Source: JAOXRU01 sp965247735 (lineage in GTDB: Bacteria > Bacteroidota > Bacteroidia > Flavobacteriales > Flavobacteriaceae). From it: a stretch of DNA of 64,000 bases. Numbering within the stretch: the first letter of the stretch is position 1; every line of letters begins with the position of its first letter. Below the pieces are notes generated by a model. It saw only the letters and a program-made list of their open reading frames with translations. It was not told where the DNA came from and did no database searches. The stretch covers positions 3,720,001 through 3,784,000 of the forward strand of contig CBDFHN010000002.1 of assembly GCA_965247735.1 (NCBI GenBank). Direction: 5' to 3'. Both the position numbers and the translations under genes were made by a program. Shown here one piece after another: positions 60,912 through 64,000 of the stretch.

Positions 60912-63900
60912 TTAACGGACGATTAATTGTTTGTTTATAAAAACATTAGAAATTTTAACATGAACAATATATACTCCTTTTCTTAAACTTGAAATGTTTA
61001 TTTTGTTTGAGGAATTTTTCACTATTCCCTGATGAGTTTTATTTCCTAGTAAGTCATAAATTTTATATTCAGAATTAACATCAGCATTTTCTATAATAAC
61101 ATAATCAGCAGCTGGGTTTGGATATAACTTTAAATCTGATGAGACCGGCTTGTTGCTATCCAAGGCAATATTGTTGGAAGAATTAATTTTATGGGAAAAG
61201 ACCTGAATCGCATCAAACAAAATATGTCCAACCTTTCTCTTGCTTCCAATAGTTACTTTTATTCTAAAACTGGTTGATTTGGAAAAATTGTCATCAGAAC
61301 GAAATTCCATATCAAATACTTTTCTACTCCTTAGAAACTTTTTTGCACTTACTGTAGCGAACCTTTTCCATGATTTATTATTGTTTAGATTGTTTTTGTA
61401 TTCAATAATAAAATTTGTTTCGCTTTTCTTGTAGTTTCGTATTGAAACAGCATCAAAAGTTAGATTAATGGTAACATAATCAGCATCGGAAAGGTCAATT
61501 CGTTTTTTGGATTTTATAATTCCCTTATGTTTTAATTTAACTGAGTAGTCTCCATCTAGCTTGTTCTTGGTTTTAACTCTGGATACCGATTTATTGGTAA
61601 TCCAATCACTTATATCTGTCTCAAAATAACTTTCTAATAATGGTTTGTTTTTATTGGAACAATCGTTAGATATAGTTAGTCCTTTGTAGCCATATTTGTC
61701 AACTTCTTTTTTTACTAATTCAATATTATCGTAGTTGGCACAAATGAAATGGAGTCCAGGATTGTGATTTATCACTAAATAAAGGAGCTCCGGATTATTG
61801 GAAAAATCAATTTCTGATAAATTATTAGAACCTAAGTATAGGTTTTCCAGTTTTCTATTATTAGACAAATCAACTGAGCTAAAATTGTTATGAGTTAAGC
61901 TCAGTAGTTTTAATTCTATGTTTTTAGAAAGGTCTATAGATGAGAATTTATTAAATCCAACAGCCAGATCTTCTAAATGGGGTAAAAACGAAACATCAAT
62001 AATACTAAGGTTGCAATCTATTCTGTTTAAATGTTTAAGCTGAGGTGCTTTTGTTAAATCCACAACTAACTTAGGGGTACCTGATATATTTAAGTTTGTT
62101 AATTTATTGTTTTTAGAAATATCTAGCGCTAGTAAATTACGATTAAAAGCTAGATCCAATTCTATTAACTTATTATTCTGAGAAACATCTATTGTTTGTA
62201 AATCTGTTTGAACCAAATTTAATATACGAAGTTCTGGTGTTTTAGATAAGTCAAGCTGAGGTTTCATATCGTAATTTCCATACAATCTTAATTCTTCAAT
62301 AGTATTATTGTTTCTCGAAATATTTAGTTCTTTTAAGTAGGAGTAGGTAACGTCTACTATTTTGAGTTTTGTATTTAATGAAATATCTAATGATTCTATA
62401 TTTTGATTGTTACAATCCAAGGTTGTCAGATTTACAAAACACAATAGCCCTTCTAGTGAGTTTATTTTAGTAGCCTCATTGAAAGGTTGTGCAGATGCAG
62501 AATTAAGATAGAGAAGAGTAACTGCTCTGGCTTCTGCTCCTTGGATCTCTCCATCTCCATTAGTATCTATAACTGGATTGTGTGTTAAAAGCGCTCTCTT
62601 AAAGTTTGGATCAGGGATATTTAAAATTTGCTCCCCTCTTGGGCAAGAATAGCAACTGGAATCAACTTCTATATCTTGATAACCATATTCTACGACTAAC
62701 TTTTCAATATCACTAATCTGATCTTGATCGGCACAAATGTATTGGAGTTTTGGGTTGTCTGCAAAGTAAATTTTGTTTTCAATACTCTCGTTTTTTATCA
62801 ATAAATCTGTTAGTTGTTCATTATATCCGCAAGTAATATGCTCCAGTTTTCCTAGTTCACTAACGTCTATGCGTTTTAAAGAAGTGTGTTGAATCCACAA
62901 ATATTTAAGAGTAACTAAAGAGTTTAAGTCTATATCTTCTATTGGATTTAGTGCACAGTTAAGATTTTCTAGTTTTATTAAATTAGATACATCTATAGTG
63001 CTCAATTGATTGGAATTACACGCAAAGTCAACTAGGTTTGTAAGGCCAGAGACGTCAATAGATGTAAGTTGATTATGTCCACACCAAAGAGAATTCAACT
63101 TAGCTAATTTGCCGACTTCTAATGTTTCTAATTTATTAGAACTACAATTTAAACTTTTTAAATTCGATAAAGAACTAACATTAAGGTGCGCTAATTGATT
63201 GAAACTACAATTTATAGATTTAATACTTGTTAAATCATCGACTTCAAGAGTTGTCAACTCATTATTATTGGTATATAAATACTCTAATTTGGTTAGTCCA
63301 GTTAGGTTTAATGAAGCTAACTTACAATCACTAACAGATAAAGTTTTTAAATTAATAGAAGCACTAACATCTAAACTAGTTATCTGATTTTTGTTATCGA
63401 AATAAGTGTTTCCGTAATGTAGTTCTTCTAGATTAACTAATTTATCAACATTTAACTCTGTAAGTAAATTATTGCTTAACGCTAGTTTTACTAGGTTTGT
63501 TAGATTGTTAACCTCAATTTTGGACAAGCTGTTTGCATTGGCAATCAAATGTTTTAGTTTGATTAAATTATTAACTTTTAACTCTTTTAATTGGTTATTA
63601 TAGCAATTTAGTTTTTCAAGATTCTCAAAATATTGGATTCCTTCTAGATTAGCTATATTTGAAACCGAAACATCTAAGTCTTTAACAGTTAATGCTTCCG
63701 TAACTTGAATTTCTCCATCTTCATTGGCATCGATAACTGGATTATAATTTAGAAGCTTTCTTTTAAAATTTGCATCAGGAATGTATACAATATCATCAAT
63801 TGGTTCAGATGAGCAATTAGAATTGACAATTATATCTTGATATCCATATTCGTTTATTAGTTTTTCAACATCACTAATCTGATCATTATCTGCACAAATA

Positions 63901-64000
63901 TATTGGAGTTTTGGGTTGCCTGCAAAGTAAACTTTACTTTCTATGCTTTCGTTTTTTATTAATAAATCTGTCAGTTGTTCATTAAATCCACAAGTAATCT
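60912..64000 (-). CDS. Leucine-rich-repeat surface protein with T9SS sorting domain (5' end beyond window)
   Basis: The reverse frame is open from the stop at 60912 to the right edge, more than 1025 codons; the N terminus is outside. It is built from short LRRs (xxLxxLxxLNCSxNxLxxLDVS type), EF-hand/dockerin-like insertions (NPVIDTNGDGEIQ near 62570; NPVIDANEDGEIQ near 63730) and Cys-containing caps (YICADxDQISDxEKL). A jelly-roll region (about 61130-61620) and a C-terminal T9SS type A sorting domain (YPNPAADYVIIENA, LRKGVYIVHVK) complete it. An internal 1161-bp duplication is evident. It is probably a surface adhesin or ligand-binding protein. Confidence 0.9.
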   Translation of the reverse strand, partial: ITCGFNEQLTDLLIKNESIESKVYFAGNPKLQYICADNDQISDVEKLINEYGYQDIIVNSNCSSEPIDDIVYIPDANFKRKLLNYNPVIDANEDGEIQVTEALTVKDLDVSVSNIANLEGIQYFENLEKLNCYNNQLKELKVNNLIKLKHLIANANSLSKIEVNNLTNLVKLALSNNLLTELNVDKLVNLEELHYGNTYFDNKNQITSLDVSASINLKTLSVSDCKLASLNLTGLTKLEYLYTNNNELTTLEVDDLTSIKSINCSFNQLAHLNVSSLSNLKSLNCSSNKLETLEVGKLAKLNSLWCGHNQLTSIDVSGLTNLVDFACNSNQLSTIDVSNLIKLENLNCALNPIEDIDLNSLVTLKYLWIQHTSLKRIDVSELGKLEHITCGYNEQLTDLLIKNESIENKIYFADNPKLQYICADQDQISDIEKLVVEYGYQDIEVDSSCYSCPRGEQILNIPDPNFKRALLTHNPVIDTNGDGEIQGAEARAVTLLYLNSASAQPFNEATKINSLEGLLCFVNLTTLDCNNQNIESLDISLNTKLKIVDVTYSYLKELNISRNNNTIEELRLYGNYDMKPQLDLSKTPELRILNLVQTDLQTIDVSQNNKLIELDLAFNRNLLALDISKNNKLTNLNISGTPKLVVDLTKAPQLKHLNRIDCNLSIIDVSFLPHLEDLAVGFNKFSSIDLSKNIELKLLSLTHNNFSSVDLSNNRKLENLYLGSNNLSEIDFSNNPELLYLVINHNPGLHFICANYDNIELVKKEVDKYGYKGLTISNDCSNKNKPLLESYFETDISDWITNKSVSRVKTKNKLDGDYSVKLKHKGIIKSKKRIDLSDADYVTINLTFDAVSIRNYKKSETNFIIEYKNNLNNNKSWKRFATVSAKKFLRSRKVFDMEFRSDDNFSKSTSFRIKVTIGSKRKVGHILFDAIQVFSHKINSSNNIALDSNKPVSSDLKLYPNPAADYVIIENADVNSEYKIYDLLGNKTHQGIVKNSSNKINISSLRKGVYIVHVKISNVFINKQLIVR
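62820..63981 (-). repeat. 1161-bp tandem module inside the LRR gene
   Basis: The segment encoding GYNEQLTDLLIKNESIENK to NPVIDTNGDGEIQ recurs 1161 bp (387 codons) further right with high identity (GFNEQLTDLLIKNESIESK; NPVIDANEDGEIQ). A third, diverged cap (LHFICANYDNIELVKKEV) lies near 61690-61750. Confidence 0.85.

Overview
The window is a low-GC chromosomal segment from a member of the Bacteroidota, almost certainly the family Flavobacteriaceae. No species can be named from the sequence. The evidence is: two large secreted proteins ending in type IX secretion (T9SS) sorting domains; promoters of the Bacteroidota type (TTG, about 20 bp, TAnnTTTG); an arsenosugar gene cluster; a class II HMG-CoA reductase next to a GYDIA-type GHMP kinase; and flavobacterial gene neighbourhoods such as ribF-HTTM-serS-TPR-DUF4286-rsmA and prs-rplY-pth.

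Layout. Positions 1-7068 form a leftward block: ribF, an HTTM membrane protein, serS, a TPR protein, a DUF4286 protein and rsmA, which runs off the left edge. Positions 7138-11632 encode a giant secreted reprolysin-like metalloprotease and a lipoprotein. Leftward prs, rplY and pth (11688-13931) follow, then tRNA-Leu(CAA) at 14079.

Positions 14207-24760 are an accessory island. It holds small unrecognised genes, an excisionase-like HTH protein, a RhuM-like fragment and decayed reading frames, then a 720 bp gene-free stretch rich in inverted repeats. After that comes a type VI secretion cassette: VgrG, a possible adaptor, a PAAR-like (DUF4280) effector with an HNH-like toxin tip, and a probable immunity gene. 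Behind it lie a scrap of a second effector, a HEPN-motif gene broken by a stop codon, and a truncated tyrosine recombinase with a nonsense codon.

Positions 24762-33889 hold a GDPD-like gene, a blaR1/blaI regulatory pair with a clear promoter-operator, an AraC regulator and a complete arsenosugar-type cluster (arsM, PNP, glycosyltransferase, rhodanese, arsS, AhpD-like). Positions 34126-36168 hold tyrosine catabolism genes (hmgA and a flavin reductase). tRNA-Phe(GAA) is at 36387. Positions 36561-44255 are an envelope-biogenesis run: coaX, a beta-barrel protein, a TPR protein, lptC, a small membrane protein, a CorC/HlyC-like protein and a PpiD-like chaperone.

The 1 kb gene-free stretch at 44256-45284 carries three homologous, terminator-ended RNA units. 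They share a 27-nt identical core and show compensatory base changes. I regard this as the most interesting feature of the window. Next come the GHMP kinase/HMG-CoA reductase pair, DPP-IV, a POT transporter, comEC, an NlpC/P60 lipoprotein, lpxB, a small membrane protein and surE (leftward). Then come a tail-specific protease, an ABC permease and a secreted nuclease (rightward). The right edge holds the 3' part of a leucine-rich-repeat T9SS protein built from 1161-bp tandem modules.
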